Assembly (NCBI GenBank): GCA_965235095.1
Contig: OZ249405.1
Strand: one strand, 5' to 3'
DNA: 64,000 nt
Source: Fontibacterium abundans
Lineage (GTDB): Bacteria > Pseudomonadota > Alphaproteobacteria > Pelagibacterales > Pelagibacteraceae
Part shown: positions 1 to 7,792 of the stretch, one piece after another
Numbering within the stretch: position 1 is the first letter of the stretch
Layout: the number at the start of each line of letters is the position of its first letter
Made by a program: the position numbers and the translations under genes
Notes under the pieces: model-generated
Databases searched by the model: none
The model's input: only the letters and a program-made list of their open reading frames with translations
Told to the model about the DNA's origin: nothing

Positions 1-257
1 AAATCAGCACTAAATTTTTTTACAGTATCTATCTTATCTTCAATGTTTAAAATTCTATTATCAGTTTTATTAAAAAAATCTTTAGGTAAAGGATCAAAGG
101 TTAATATACCAAATTTTTTTTTTACCTTACGTGAAAAAATATAAGCTTTTTTTAAGAGTTCTTGATGTCCTAAGTGAACTCCGTCAAAATTACCTATTGC
201 TAAAACAGAATTGACAAATTTTTTTTCAATAAAGTTGACGTTATTATAAATTTTCAT
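1..257 (-). CDS. ribF: Riboflavin kinase/FAD synthetase, N-terminal part (cut by window edge)
   Basis: This is the first 85 or so residues of a minus-strand gene that runs off the left edge. Reverse translation from the ATG at 255-257 gives a protein beginning MKIYNNVNF and carrying the motif GNFDGVHLGH near residue 22. That motif is the HxGH-type nucleotidyl-transfer signature of the FAD synthetase domain of RibF, and LTFDPLPKDFF follows as expected. RibF phosphorylates riboflavin to FMN and adenylates FMN to FAD. The start codon directly abuts the stop of the HAD gene at 258, so the two are probably co-transcribed. The C-terminal kinase domain is outside the window. Confidence 0.85.
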   Translation of the reverse strand, partial: MKIYNNVNFIEKKFVNSVLAIGNFDGVHLGHQELLKKAYIFSRKVKKKFGILTFDPLPKDFFNKTDNRILNIEDKIDTVKKFSAD

Positions 258-1112
258 TTACCAAACTAATTCGTTCTGAAAATAATTAATCTTAAAATCT
301 TTATTTTTTTTAATCACAAAATTAGCTAAATTTATATTTTTTTTATTCCATTCAGATTTATGAATGCCTCCTGCTATGAATAAGTTTTTAACTTTAAAAT
401 TATTTGCTCCTAAAATATCAGTGTTTAAATTATCTCCAATAACAAGAATTTTATTTTTATTTATATTTTTTCTATATTTTTTTTTTAATACACTACAAAT
501 ATATTCATAAAAATATTTATAAGGTTTACCAAAATACTTAACTTTGCCACCCATTTTTTCATATAATTTTGCAATAGATCCTGCGCAGTATTCAGTCCGA
601 TCCCCTCTATGAACAATTAAGTCTGGATTAGCACAAATCATTTTTAAATTTTTTTTTTTTATTTTCTTTAAAATAGGAACATATTTACTAAGACTATCAT
701 TGTTATTATTTACCCCGGTACAAACAACAAAATCTGCATTATTTAACGAAGTTTTTTTTAGACCTAGATTAATAAATAAACTTTTATCTCTATCTGGTCC
801 TAAATGATAAAAACATTTATTTTTGCTAAAATTTTTTAGATAAAAACGAGTTAAGTCTCCGGAGGTAATTAATAAATTATAAAATTTTTTATTAAAATTT
901 ATTTTATTTAAAAATTTTTGAACGCTGTGGCTAGGTCTTGGAGCATTTGAAATTAATATAATTTTCTTGCTCTTTTTTATGTTTTTTAAGGCTTTTAAAG
1001 CATCAGAATAACATTCAATACCATTATGAACCACACCCCAAAGATCAACAAAAAATATATCAAATTTTGAATAAATTTTATTTAACCCGCTTAAAAAAAC
1101 AGGATTATTCAT
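258..1112 (-). CDS. HAD superfamily (class IIA) phosphatase
   Basis: This 284-residue protein has the HAD nucleophile motif near residue 23 (DLWGVVHNG) and the C-terminal metal-binding motif GDNLNTDILGA near residues 226-236, the arrangement of class IIA HAD phosphatases (the NagD/pyridoxal-phosphatase side of the family). The first motif has DLWGV rather than the usual DxDGT; the second Asp, normally the general acid, is Trp-Gly here, as in the alphaproteobacterial HAD-IIA subgroup. Substrate unknown. It lies between the aminotransferase and ribF on the same strand with almost no spacing, so an operon is likely. Confidence 0.75.
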   Translation of the reverse strand: MNNPVFLSGLNKIYSKFDIFFVDLWGVVHNGIECYSDALKALKNIKKSKKIILISNAPRPSHSVQKFLNKINFNKKFYNLLITSGDLTRFYLKNFSKNKCFYHLGPDRDKSLFINLGLKKTSLNNADFVVCTGVNNNNDSLSKYVPILKKIKKKNLKMICANPDLIVHRGDRTEYCAGSIAKLYEKMGGKVKYFGKPYKYFYEYICSVLKKKYRKNINKNKILVIGDNLNTDILGANNFKVKNLFIAGGIHKSEWNKKNINLANFVIKKNKDFKINYFQNELVW

Positions 1113-1122
1113 AAATTTAAAA

Positions 1123-2484
1123 TTATTGTGTAGTACTAATTGTCTTCTTTAATTTTTCTACGATTAAATCTATTTCTTGTTTTTGAATAATTAAAGGAGG
1201 AGATAAAGCAATGATGTCACCTGTCACTCTTACAAATAATTTTTGGTCTCTAAAAGCTTCACAAAGAACATTATAAGCTCTTCTGGAAGGTTTCTCTGGA
1301 ATGGATTCTAATTCTATTGCTCCTATCAATCCAAGATTTCTTATATCTATTATATGTTTAGTTCCTTTTAATGAATGCAAAGCATCTTCCCAGTATTTAG
1401 CAATTTCAGAGGCTCTAGTTAATAAATTATCTTTTTTATAAACATCAATACTTGCTATTGCTGCTGCGCACGCTAATGGATGCGCTGAATAAGTATATCC
1501 ATGAAAAAAATCAATAACTTTAGGATCTCCTTGCATGAAAGTTTTGTAAATTTTATCTGAAACAAAAGTTGCGGCCATTGGCACAGTTCCGCTAGTCAAT
1601 CCTTTAGCTATAGTCATTAAGTCTGGCTTAATATTAAAAAAATCTGCAGCAAACGGCTTTCCTAATCTTCCAAATCCAGTGATCACTTCATCAAATATTA
1701 AAATTATATCGTTATCAGTGCAAGTTTTTCTTAGTTTTTCCAAATAACCAACCGGTGGAATTAAAACCCCAGTTGAGCCAGCAACTGGTTCTACAATAAC
1801 TGCTGCAATGTTTGCTGCGCCATGTTTTTCAATTTGTTTTAATAAATCATCAGCTAAATGAGCTCCCCACGCTGGCTGTCCTCTAGAATATGAATTATGT
1901 TCAAGATTATGTGTGTGCGGAAGATGATAAACATCTGGTAAAAATCTTTCGAATTGTTTCTTATTGTTAACTATGCCTCCTACGGACAATCCTCCAAAAC
2001 CTGTTCCATGATAACCTCTTTCGCGACCTATTAAGATTCTTTTTGATGGCTGTCCAATTGCCCTAAAATAAGCTAAAGCGATCTTTAAAGCTGTTTCAAC
2101 AGCTTCTGAACCAGAATTACTATAAAAAACATGGTTTAAATTTTCTGGCGAAATATCTGTTAACTTATTGCTTAATTCGAAAGCTTTATAATGACCCGCT
2201 TGAAAAGATGGAACAAAATCTAACTCAGCAGCTTGTTCTTGAATTGCTTTTACAATTTCTTCTCTATTGTGCCCTGCATTGCAACACCACAAACCTGCAA
2301 CTGCGTCTAAAACTTTATCTCCGTTTGGAGTATAATAGTACATGCCTTTAGACTTTGAGACTATTCTCGGATCTGCTTTAAAATCTTGATTAGCAGTAAA
2401 AGGCATCCAAAATGCCTCTAGATCATTAGGTGTATAGTTATTTTTTTGCTTTTGATCTTTAGCTAAGTCTTTGTTTAGGGTCAT
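1123..2484 (-). CDS. Class III (omega-amino acid:pyruvate) aminotransferase
   Basis: A 453-residue PLP-dependent class III aminotransferase. Visible features are the phosphate-binding GSEA (about 125-128), the cofactor-ring Asp in FDEV (D265) and the Schiff-base lysine in TIAKGLTSG (K294). The N-terminal EAFWMPFT and the GLWCCNAGH region resemble beta-alanine/omega-amino acid:pyruvate aminotransferases, which move amino groups from beta-alanine, taurine or similar amines to pyruvate. The exact donor cannot be read from the sequence. It heads the minus-strand run with the HAD gene and ribF and is divergent from groES. Confidence 0.8.
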   Translation of the reverse strand: MTLNKDLAKDQKQKNNYTPNDLEAFWMPFTANQDFKADPRIVSKSKGMYYYTPNGDKVLDAVAGLWCCNAGHNREEIVKAIQEQAAELDFVPSFQAGHYKAFELSNKLTDISPENLNHVFYSNSGSEAVETALKIALAYFRAIGQPSKRILIGRERGYHGTGFGGLSVGGIVNNKKQFERFLPDVYHLPHTHNLEHNSYSRGQPAWGAHLADDLLKQIEKHGAANIAAVIVEPVAGSTGVLIPPVGYLEKLRKTCTDNDIILIFDEVITGFGRLGKPFAADFFNIKPDLMTIAKGLTSGTVPMAATFVSDKIYKTFMQGDPKVIDFFHGYTYSAHPLACAAAIASIDVYKKDNLLTRASEIAKYWEDALHSLKGTKHIIDIRNLGLIGAIELESIPEKPSRRAYNVLCEAFRDQKLFVRVTGDIIALSPPLIIQKQEIDLIVEKLKKTISTTQ

Positions 2485-2589
2485 AAGAGCAGTACTTTAT
2501 AAAGTATAATTTTAGATCTTCCATATAAATCAGATTAAAAAAAGCTAATAAAATATAGTGTTTTGGCTATTTTATTGTAATATGCACCC

Positions 2590-2618
2590 CTTGAAATTTA
2601 ATAGATCAATCATCATAT
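2590..2618 (+). promoter_or_regulatory. Candidate heat-shock sigma factor (RpoH-type) promoter of groESL
   Basis: CTTGAAA at 2590-2596 is followed after 14 bases by CATCATAT at 2611-2618. This fits the sigma-32 pattern (CTTGAAA, 13-14 bases, then CCCCATNT) with the -35 element perfect and five of eight -10 positions matching. It is about 70 bases upstream of the groES start. No CIRCE inverted repeat (TTAGCACTC/GAGTGCTAA) is present, so RpoH-type rather than HrcA control is inferred. Confidence 0.5.
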
Positions 2619-2686
2619 AGCGTCAGGTACATTGTTGTACGAAGTTATATTTTGATTAACAACTAATTTTACGGAGAATTAAATTA

Positions 2687-2983
2687 ATGAACTTTAGACC
2701 TTTACACGATCGCGTTCTTGTTCAACCTTTGGACGGAGAAGAAAAAACAGCAGGCGGAATAATTATACCAGATACAGCAAAAGAAAAACCTTCTGAAGGA
2801 AAAATTATTGCTGTTGGACCTGGAGCAAAAACTGAAGATGGAAAAATTTTACCAATGGAAGTTAAAGTTGGAGACCTTGTTCTATTTGGAAAATGGTCAG
2901 GAACTGAAGTTAAAATTGACGGCGTGGAATATAGCATCATGAAAGAGTCTGACATCATGGGCATCATGTCTAAAAAAAAATAA
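2687..2983 (+). CDS. groES: Co-chaperonin GroES
   Basis: A 98-residue protein starting MNFRPLHDRVLV, with AGGIIIPDTAKEKP as the mobile loop that docks onto GroEL and the usual ESDIMGIM C-terminus. Length and sequence are typical of GroES, the heptameric lid of the GroEL folding chamber. The start is preceded by ACGGAG about 10 bases upstream. It is followed after 26 bases by groEL, and both are probably transcribed from the heat-shock-like promoter upstream. Confidence 0.97.
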   Translation: MNFRPLHDRVLVQPLDGEEKTAGGIIIPDTAKEKPSEGKIIAVGPGAKTEDGKILPMEVKVGDLVLFGKWSGTEVKIDGVEYSIMKESDIMGIMSKKK

Positions 2984-3009
2984 ATAATATATAAAAAAGG
3001 AGAAAAAAA

Positions 3010-4683
3010 ATGGCAGGTAAAATTGTAAGATTTGATACAGACGCAAGAAATGCAATGCTAAGAGGCGTTGATATACTTGCAAACGCTGTAAAAGTAACAC
3101 TAGGACCAAAAGGAAGAAATGTAGTTATAGACAAATCATTCGGCGCTCCTAGAATAACTAAAGATGGAGTAACTGTTGCAAAAGAAATTGAGCTTGAAGA
3201 TAAATTTGAAAACATGGGAGCTCAAATGGTTAAGGAAGTTGCTAGCAAAACTAACGAAGAAGCTGGTGATGGAACAACAACTGCAACCGTTTTGGCGCAA
3301 GCAATAGCAAGAGAAGGTTGTAAATATGTTGCTGCTGGAATGAATCCAATGGATTTAAAAAGAGGAATTGATTTAGCTGTAGAAGCTGTAATCACTAGAA
3401 TTAAAGAAAGTTCAAAAAAAGTAAAAACAAGTGAAGAAATTGCACAAGTTGGAACTATCTCTGCAAATGGTGAAAAAGAAATTGGAGACATGATTGCAAA
3501 AGCAATGCAAAAAGTTGGTAACGAAGGAGTTATCACGGTTGAAGAAGCTAAAGGTCTTTCAACAGAACTTGATGTAGTTGAAGGTATGCAATTTGATAGA
3601 GGTTATCTATCTCCTTACTTCATTACTAATGCAGATAAAATGATTGCGGAATTAGAAGATCCACTAATTTTTATCACAGAAAAAAAATTAACTAACTTGC
3701 AGCCTATGGTTCCTTTATTGGAAGCGGTTGTACAATCTAGCAGACCATTTTTAATTATTGCTGAAGATATTGAGGGCGAAGCTCTTGCAACTTTAGTTGT
3801 AAATAAATTAAGAGGTGGTTTAAAAGTCGTAGCAGTTAAAGCTCCTGGCTTTGGTGATAGAAGAAAATCAATGCTAGAAGATATTGCTATCTTAACTGGT
3901 GGACAAGTTATATCTGACGATCTTGGTATTAAACTTGAAAACGTTAAGTTAAAAGATCTTGGTCAATGTAAAAAAATTAGAGTTGATAAAGATAATACAA
4001 CTATCGTTGATGGTGCAGGAAAAAAATCTGAAATAGAAGCAAGATGTGGTCAAATTAGAAAACAAGTTGAAGAAACTACTTCTGATTATGATAAAGAAAA
4101 ATTACAAGAAAGATTAGCTAAACTTGCTGGCGGTGTTGCTATTATTAAAGTTGGCGGCGCTACAGAAATTGAAGTTAAAGAGCGAAAAGACAGAGTAGAA
4201 GATGCCCTTAATGCTACTAGAGCAGCTGTACAAGAAGGTGTTGTTGTTGGTGGTGGATGTGCATTATTATATGCTTCAGAAGCTCTAAATAATTTAAAAC
4301 CAAAAGGTGATGACCAAAAAGCTGGTGTTGAAATAATCAGAAAAGCTTTACAATATCCAATCAGACAAATCACAAGCAATGCTGGAGTTGATGGTTCAGT
4401 AATTGTTGGAAAACTTTTAGAAGCAAAAAAACCTTCTCAAGGTTACGATGCTCAAAGTGGTGAGTATTGCGATATGTTTGCAAAAGGTATTATCGACCCA
4501 ACTAAAGTTGTAAGAACAGCTCTTCAAGACGCTTCTTCAATAGCAGGTTTGCTTATTACAACTGAAGCAATGATCGCTGATAAACCCGACGACAAAAACT
4601 CTAATTCTGGTGGTGGCGGTGGAATGCCAGGCGGAATGGGTGGTATGGGCGGAATGGGTGGTATGGGCGGAATGGGAATGTAA
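3010..4683 (+). CDS. groEL: Chaperonin GroEL
   Basis: A 557-residue chaperonin with the ATP-binding GDGTTTATVLAQ near residues 86-97 and the usual equatorial, intermediate and apical domains in order. It ends in a GGM-repeat tail of about 24 residues, which in this family projects into the folding cavity. A strong ribosome-binding site (AAAGGAGAAA) lies 8-10 bases upstream of the ATG. It is second in the groESL operon and is followed by a clear intrinsic terminator. Confidence 0.98.
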   Translation: MAGKIVRFDTDARNAMLRGVDILANAVKVTLGPKGRNVVIDKSFGAPRITKDGVTVAKEIELEDKFENMGAQMVKEVASKTNEEAGDGTTTATVLAQAIAREGCKYVAAGMNPMDLKRGIDLAVEAVITRIKESSKKVKTSEEIAQVGTISANGEKEIGDMIAKAMQKVGNEGVITVEEAKGLSTELDVVEGMQFDRGYLSPYFITNADKMIAELEDPLIFITEKKLTNLQPMVPLLEAVVQSSRPFLIIAEDIEGEALATLVVNKLRGGLKVVAVKAPGFGDRRKSMLEDIAILTGGQVISDDLGIKLENVKLKDLGQCKKIRVDKDNTTIVDGAGKKSEIEARCGQIRKQVEETTSDYDKEKLQERLAKLAGGVAIIKVGGATEIEVKERKDRVEDALNATRAAVQEGVVVGGGCALLYASEALNNLKPKGDDQKAGVEIIRKALQYPIRQITSNAGVDGSVIVGKLLEAKKPSQGYDAQSGEYCDMFAKGIIDPTKVVRTALQDASSIAGLLITTEAMIADKPDDKNSNSGGGGGMPGGMGGMGGMGGMGGMGM

Positions 4684-4735
4684 TACCATTCCTGCATAGG
4701 AACATTTAAAAAAAAAAATTAAACAGATTAAAAAG

Positions 4736-4764
4736 CCTCAGAAAGAAATTTCTGGGGGTTTTTT
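4736..4764 (+). terminator. Intrinsic terminator of groESL
   Basis: CCTCAGAAA (4736-4744) pairs with TTTCTGGGG (4749-4757) across a GAAA loop, giving a 9-bp stem with one G-U pair, followed by TTTTTT at 4759-4764. It lies 52 bases after the groEL stop on the same strand. Confidence 0.9.
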
Positions 4765-4858
4765 AATTCTGCTTCATAAATTTAAAATTATTCTGATAAA
4801 GATACAAAATATCAAATATAGTTGAAAACTTGGTTTAGCAATAAGTGGCGAGTAGAAT

Positions 4859-5884
4859 TTAATTTGATTTAAGTTCTATTTTTTCGATTTCTTTCATTAT
4901 TAAATCATTAATCATTTCAGCACCTTTTATTGATGGATGATTATCATCAGCATAAAATATATTCTTATCATCGTGAGTTACGCATCTATCTTTAATTGTT
5001 GTGTTACAGAACAATGTGTGAGAATAAACTCTATAAATATTATTACTTTGAATAGAGTCTAATAATTCAAAACTTGATTTAGTTCTTTCTCTGTAAACAT
5101 TGAATGAAGTTGTAATATATTTGAAATCAGTATTTTTAGAAAATTTATTAACATCTCTAAATATTTTTTTGGGAAGATTCCAACCCACTTCTGGAATAGG
5201 ATAAATTAGAATTATTTTATTATTTTTTGAAAGTTTTAATATTTCACGTTTAAATGAATTCTGAATAATGTCGTATTTCCCCGATGAAATATATTTACTT
5301 CCCCATTCTAGTCCTTCAACACCTCCTTCTTTATTATCAAAAGTATCATTCGATAAATACACAGGATGTCTGCCACCAAAAATAATAATTGAATTTTTAT
5401 CATTTGATAAAGTTTTTTTTAACTTTTGAAAATAACTTTCATTACAATATTCATCAATTTTCTTTGTCTTATCATAAACTCTATTAAAACCAGGATAAAA
5501 CAAACAACCCCCAAAAGTTGAAGTGATAAATTGATAATTACTTTTAACTATTCTGTCTTTTAAATTAAACGTCAATGACGCTATTTGACTATCGCCTACA
5601 ATATATACTTTCCTATTTGAAGAAGTGTTGAATTTACAACTCTCAATGTTTTCATAACAAGTTTCTCCTTTGTGATTTTTCAATAAAATCCAAGGTTCGG
5701 ATAAATCTCCCCGTAGAATTTCTGGTACTCTATTTGGGTATCCATCTTTCTGAATAACACGAAAGTTAAAAATCATTAAAATAGAGATAAAGATTGCGAT
5801 TAGACTGAAAATTACTTTGAATTTATTATTTTTATTTCTAAAAGGTTTTTCTACAAAATAATAAGAAAATATTGATACTATCAA
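4859..5884 (-). CDS. C-terminal part of a frame-disrupted acyltransferase: last membrane segment and SGNH domain
   Basis: This 341-residue frame opens at a TTG with SIFSYYFVEKPFR, the sequence that normally closes the membrane domain of OafA-type acyltransferases. It then has one hydrophobic segment (about 25-42) and an extracytoplasmic SGNH hydrolase domain with the nucleophile block GDSQ (S99) and the catalytic DDNH (about 313-316, followed by PSIKGA). It has no plausible start of its own. Together with the gene at 5887-6885 it forms one AT3-SGNH protein of about 660 residues, normal for O-antigen or surface-glycan O-acyltransferases. The two halves are out of frame because of the 14-C tract at 5919-5932; a 12- or 15-base tract restores a continuous frame. 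Confidence 0.85.
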   Translation of the reverse strand: MIVSIFSYYFVEKPFRNKNNKFKVIFSLIAIFISILMIFNFRVIQKDGYPNRVPEILRGDLSEPWILLKNHKGETCYENIESCKFNTSSNRKVYIVGDSQIASLTFNLKDRIVKSNYQFITSTFGGCLFYPGFNRVYDKTKKIDEYCNESYFQKLKKTLSNDKNSIIIFGGRHPVYLSNDTFDNKEGGVEGLEWGSKYISSGKYDIIQNSFKREILKLSKNNKIILIYPIPEVGWNLPKKIFRDVNKFSKNTDFKYITTSFNVYRERTKSSFELLDSIQSNNIYRVYSHTLFCNTTIKDRCVTHDDKNIFYADDNHPSIKGAEMINDLIMKEIEKIELKSN

Positions 5885-5886
5885 TA

Positions 5887-6885
5887 TTAAGAACCATAAC
5901 GATAATTTTTTAAATACGCCCCCCCCCCCCCCGTAAATTCTACTATTCTACTTAAAGCAAAAATTGGATAATGCCAAAGATATAAAGAATAAGAAATTAG
6001 ACCAATTCCAACAAATAATTTTAATGAAAGTATTTTTGTGATTAGTTCATCTTTGTGTGAAAACCAAATAATTAAACAAACACCTATTATTGGCGACAAT
6101 GTATAAAATGAAGGATGAAACATTTTATCATTAAAAAATAATATAGAATGTCCAATTAATAACAGTCCAATAGTCGGTAGTATTAAATTAAGCGTTTGAT
6201 GTTTGCTTCTATATCCTTTTGTAATTTCAAAATATGCCAATATAGAACCTGCTAATAGTTCCCAAACCCTTGTTGGTAAAGCATAGAAGTTAAATGATGA
6301 ATGATTTCTACTTCCCCAGTCTGCTAGTCCCAAACTAATAATAAAACCAAATATTAAGATATGAATTAAATATTGCCTAAAATATTTAAATACAATTAAT
6401 AAAACTATTGGAAATATAATATAATATTGTTCCTCAACTGATAATGACCAAATATGAAGAAAAGGTTTTAATAGTCCACTTTCAGCACCATATTGTTGAC
6501 CTGAATAGTGAAAATAAAAATTAGAACTAAATCCAAGTGAATAAAGAATAGATTTTGAAAAATCTACAAAATCGCTTGGTAACAAATGCATCCAAGCAAA
6601 TGGAAGAAATACTAACATCACGAATAATAATGCTGGAAGTATTCGTCTTATTCTTCTTTCATAAAAATGTTTAAATGAAAATGAACCAGTAGTTATCAAT
6701 TCTTTTAAAATAATAGATGTGATTAAATAACCAGAGATTACAAAAAATATATCAACTCCAATAAACCCACCCTTACCCTTAAATGGTTGATAACCAAAAA
6801 TACTGATTTGAGAGTGATAAAGAATAACAACGCCAATAGCAATTGCTCTTAGACCATCTATTTCTGGGCGGTAAGTTATTTTCAT
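5887..6885 (-). CDS. N-terminal part of a frame-disrupted acyltransferase: AT3 membrane domain
   Basis: A 332-residue frame beginning with the acyltransferase-3 hallmark YRPEIDGLRA (residues 5-14), a conserved His in ILYHS, the FFVISGYLIT helix, FYERRIRRILPAL and about nine further hydrophobic segments. AT3 proteins move acyl groups, usually acetyl, across the inner membrane onto surface sugars. The reading frame leaves the family pattern at VEFTGGGG, exactly at the poly-G tract (coding strand), and stops 14 codons after the tract begins. The protein as read lacks the last transmembrane segment and the SGNH domain, which follow in another frame at 4859-5884. It stands alone between groESL and the his operon. 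Confidence 0.88.
   Translation of the reverse strand: MKITYRPEIDGLRAIAIGVVILYHSQISIFGYQPFKGKGGFIGVDIFFVISGYLITSIILKELITTGSFSFKHFYERRIRRILPALLFVMLVFLPFAWMHLLPSDFVDFSKSILYSLGFSSNFYFHYSGQQYGAESGLLKPFLHIWSLSVEEQYYIIFPIVLLIVFKYFRQYLIHILIFGFIISLGLADWGSRNHSSFNFYALPTRVWELLAGSILAYFEITKGYRSKHQTLNLILPTIGLLLIGHSILFFNDKMFHPSFYTLSPIIGVCLIIWFSHKDELITKILSLKLFVGIGLISYSLYLWHYPIFALSRIVEFTGGGGAYLKNYRYGS
5919..5932. repeat. 14-base poly-C tract (poly-G on the coding strand) at the acyltransferase frame break
   Basis: Fourteen consecutive C bases lie inside the acyltransferase coding sequence. In this A+T-rich sequence the next longest G or C runs I noticed are 7 (53484-53490) and 6 (20301-20306). With 14 bases the frame ends in KNYRYGS; with 15 (or 12) it continues through VFKKLSLW into SIFSYYFVEKPFR of the downstream frame; with 13 it stops three codons later. 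The tract therefore acts as a frame switch, unless its length is an assembly error. Confidence 0.9.
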
Positions 6886-7083
6886 ATAATATTTATACTA
6901 CCTTATAGGATTTAAATAATAGAATTCTTAATTCATACTCTATTAATTATTTTTTGAATTGCTTTGAGATTGCTTTGTTAAAGTGATGAAGATTTATTTA
7001 AAAAGTCAGTATTTACTTAGTTATTTTATAAAAAGACACTAATGTAATTCCATCATCTCTAGCAAACTTTCTAGAATAAATTC

Positions 7084-7117
7084 AAAACCCCGGACTAAAA
7101 ATCTGGGGTTTTTTTTT
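7084..7117. terminator. Intrinsic terminator between the acyltransferase and hisG
   Basis: AACCCCGGA (7086-7094) pairs with TCTGGGGTT (7102-7110) as a 9-bp stem, followed on the plus strand by an uninterrupted T run to 7117. Read on the minus strand the stem is followed by only four T. hisG ends at 7120 on the minus strand, so this may end the his operon bidirectionally. The stronger U-tract points to the plus strand, where no upstream gene is visible. Confidence 0.75.
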
Positions 7118-7119
7118 GC

Positions 7120-7788
7120 CTATTTTAAAAGATTTAAAAACTTATTTTTCTCAATTTTTTTAGAGACAAAAATACAGGCAGAGCTTTTTAACATAACACC
7201 ATCATTTATAATTCTTAGATTGTTTGCTTTTAAAGTTGAGCCTGTAGAAGTTATATCCGTGATCAATTCAGAAGAGCCAGTAAATGGATAGGACTCCGTT
7301 GCTCCTAAACTTGGAATAACTCGAAACTGACTTACTCCTTTTGATAAGAAAAAAGATTCAGTTAAATTTGGATATTTTGTAGCAACACGCATACGACGAC
7401 CATATTTTTCTCTAAATTCAAAACTCACTTCTTCTAGGTCGGCCATATTTTGAACATCCAACCAATCTTTTGGTATAGCCACTACTAAATCAGCAAAACC
7501 AAAATTAAGTTTTTTATAAATCTTCACATTTTCTGAATAAGCATCTGGTAATTCTTTAAGCAGATCAAGCCCTGAAATGCCAATATCTAGAGTTCCATCA
7601 TTGATTCTTTCAATTATTTCTCTGGCATGTAAAAAAATGCCTTCTATGTTGTTATTATTTTTAATATTAAAGAAATAATTTCTTTCTCCAAAAGAACTTA
7701 CCACCTCTAGTTTCTTACTTTTTAAAAAAGCTAAAGATTCATCTTTTAATCTTCCTTTGCTAGGTAATCCTATTTTAATTATAGACAT
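7120..7788 (-). CDS. hisG: ATP phosphoribosyltransferase catalytic subunit (short form)
   Basis: At 222 residues this is the short HisG form, which lacks the C-terminal regulatory domain and needs HisZ. It begins IKIGLPSKGRLKDESL and has DIGISGLDLL and the PRPP-binding region ITDITSTGSTLKANNL near residue 177. HisG condenses ATP with PRPP in the first committed step of histidine synthesis. The gene is 3' to hisZ with 4 bases between them and is last in the tRNA-His–hisS–hisZ–hisG run, ending at a terminator. Confidence 0.95.
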   Translation of the reverse strand: MSIIKIGLPSKGRLKDESLAFLKSKKLEVVSSFGERNYFFNIKNNNNIEGIFLHAREIIERINDGTLDIGISGLDLLKELPDAYSENVKIYKKLNFGFADLVVAIPKDWLDVQNMADLEEVSFEFREKYGRRMRVATKYPNLTESFFLSKGVSQFRVIPSLGATESYPFTGSSELITDITSTGSTLKANNLRIINDGVMLKSSACIFVSKKIEKNKFLNLLK

Positions 7789-7792
7789 AATT

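Noticed and set aside
2619..2686. Possible HrcA/CIRCE operator upstream of groES
   Set aside because: Only a 4-bp GTAC repeat is present; nothing resembles the 9-bp CIRCE arms.
3222..3536. Minus-strand 104-codon frame opposite groEL
   Set aside because: Antisense shadow of groEL; its hydrophobic look comes from the reversed Glu/Lys/Ala codons.
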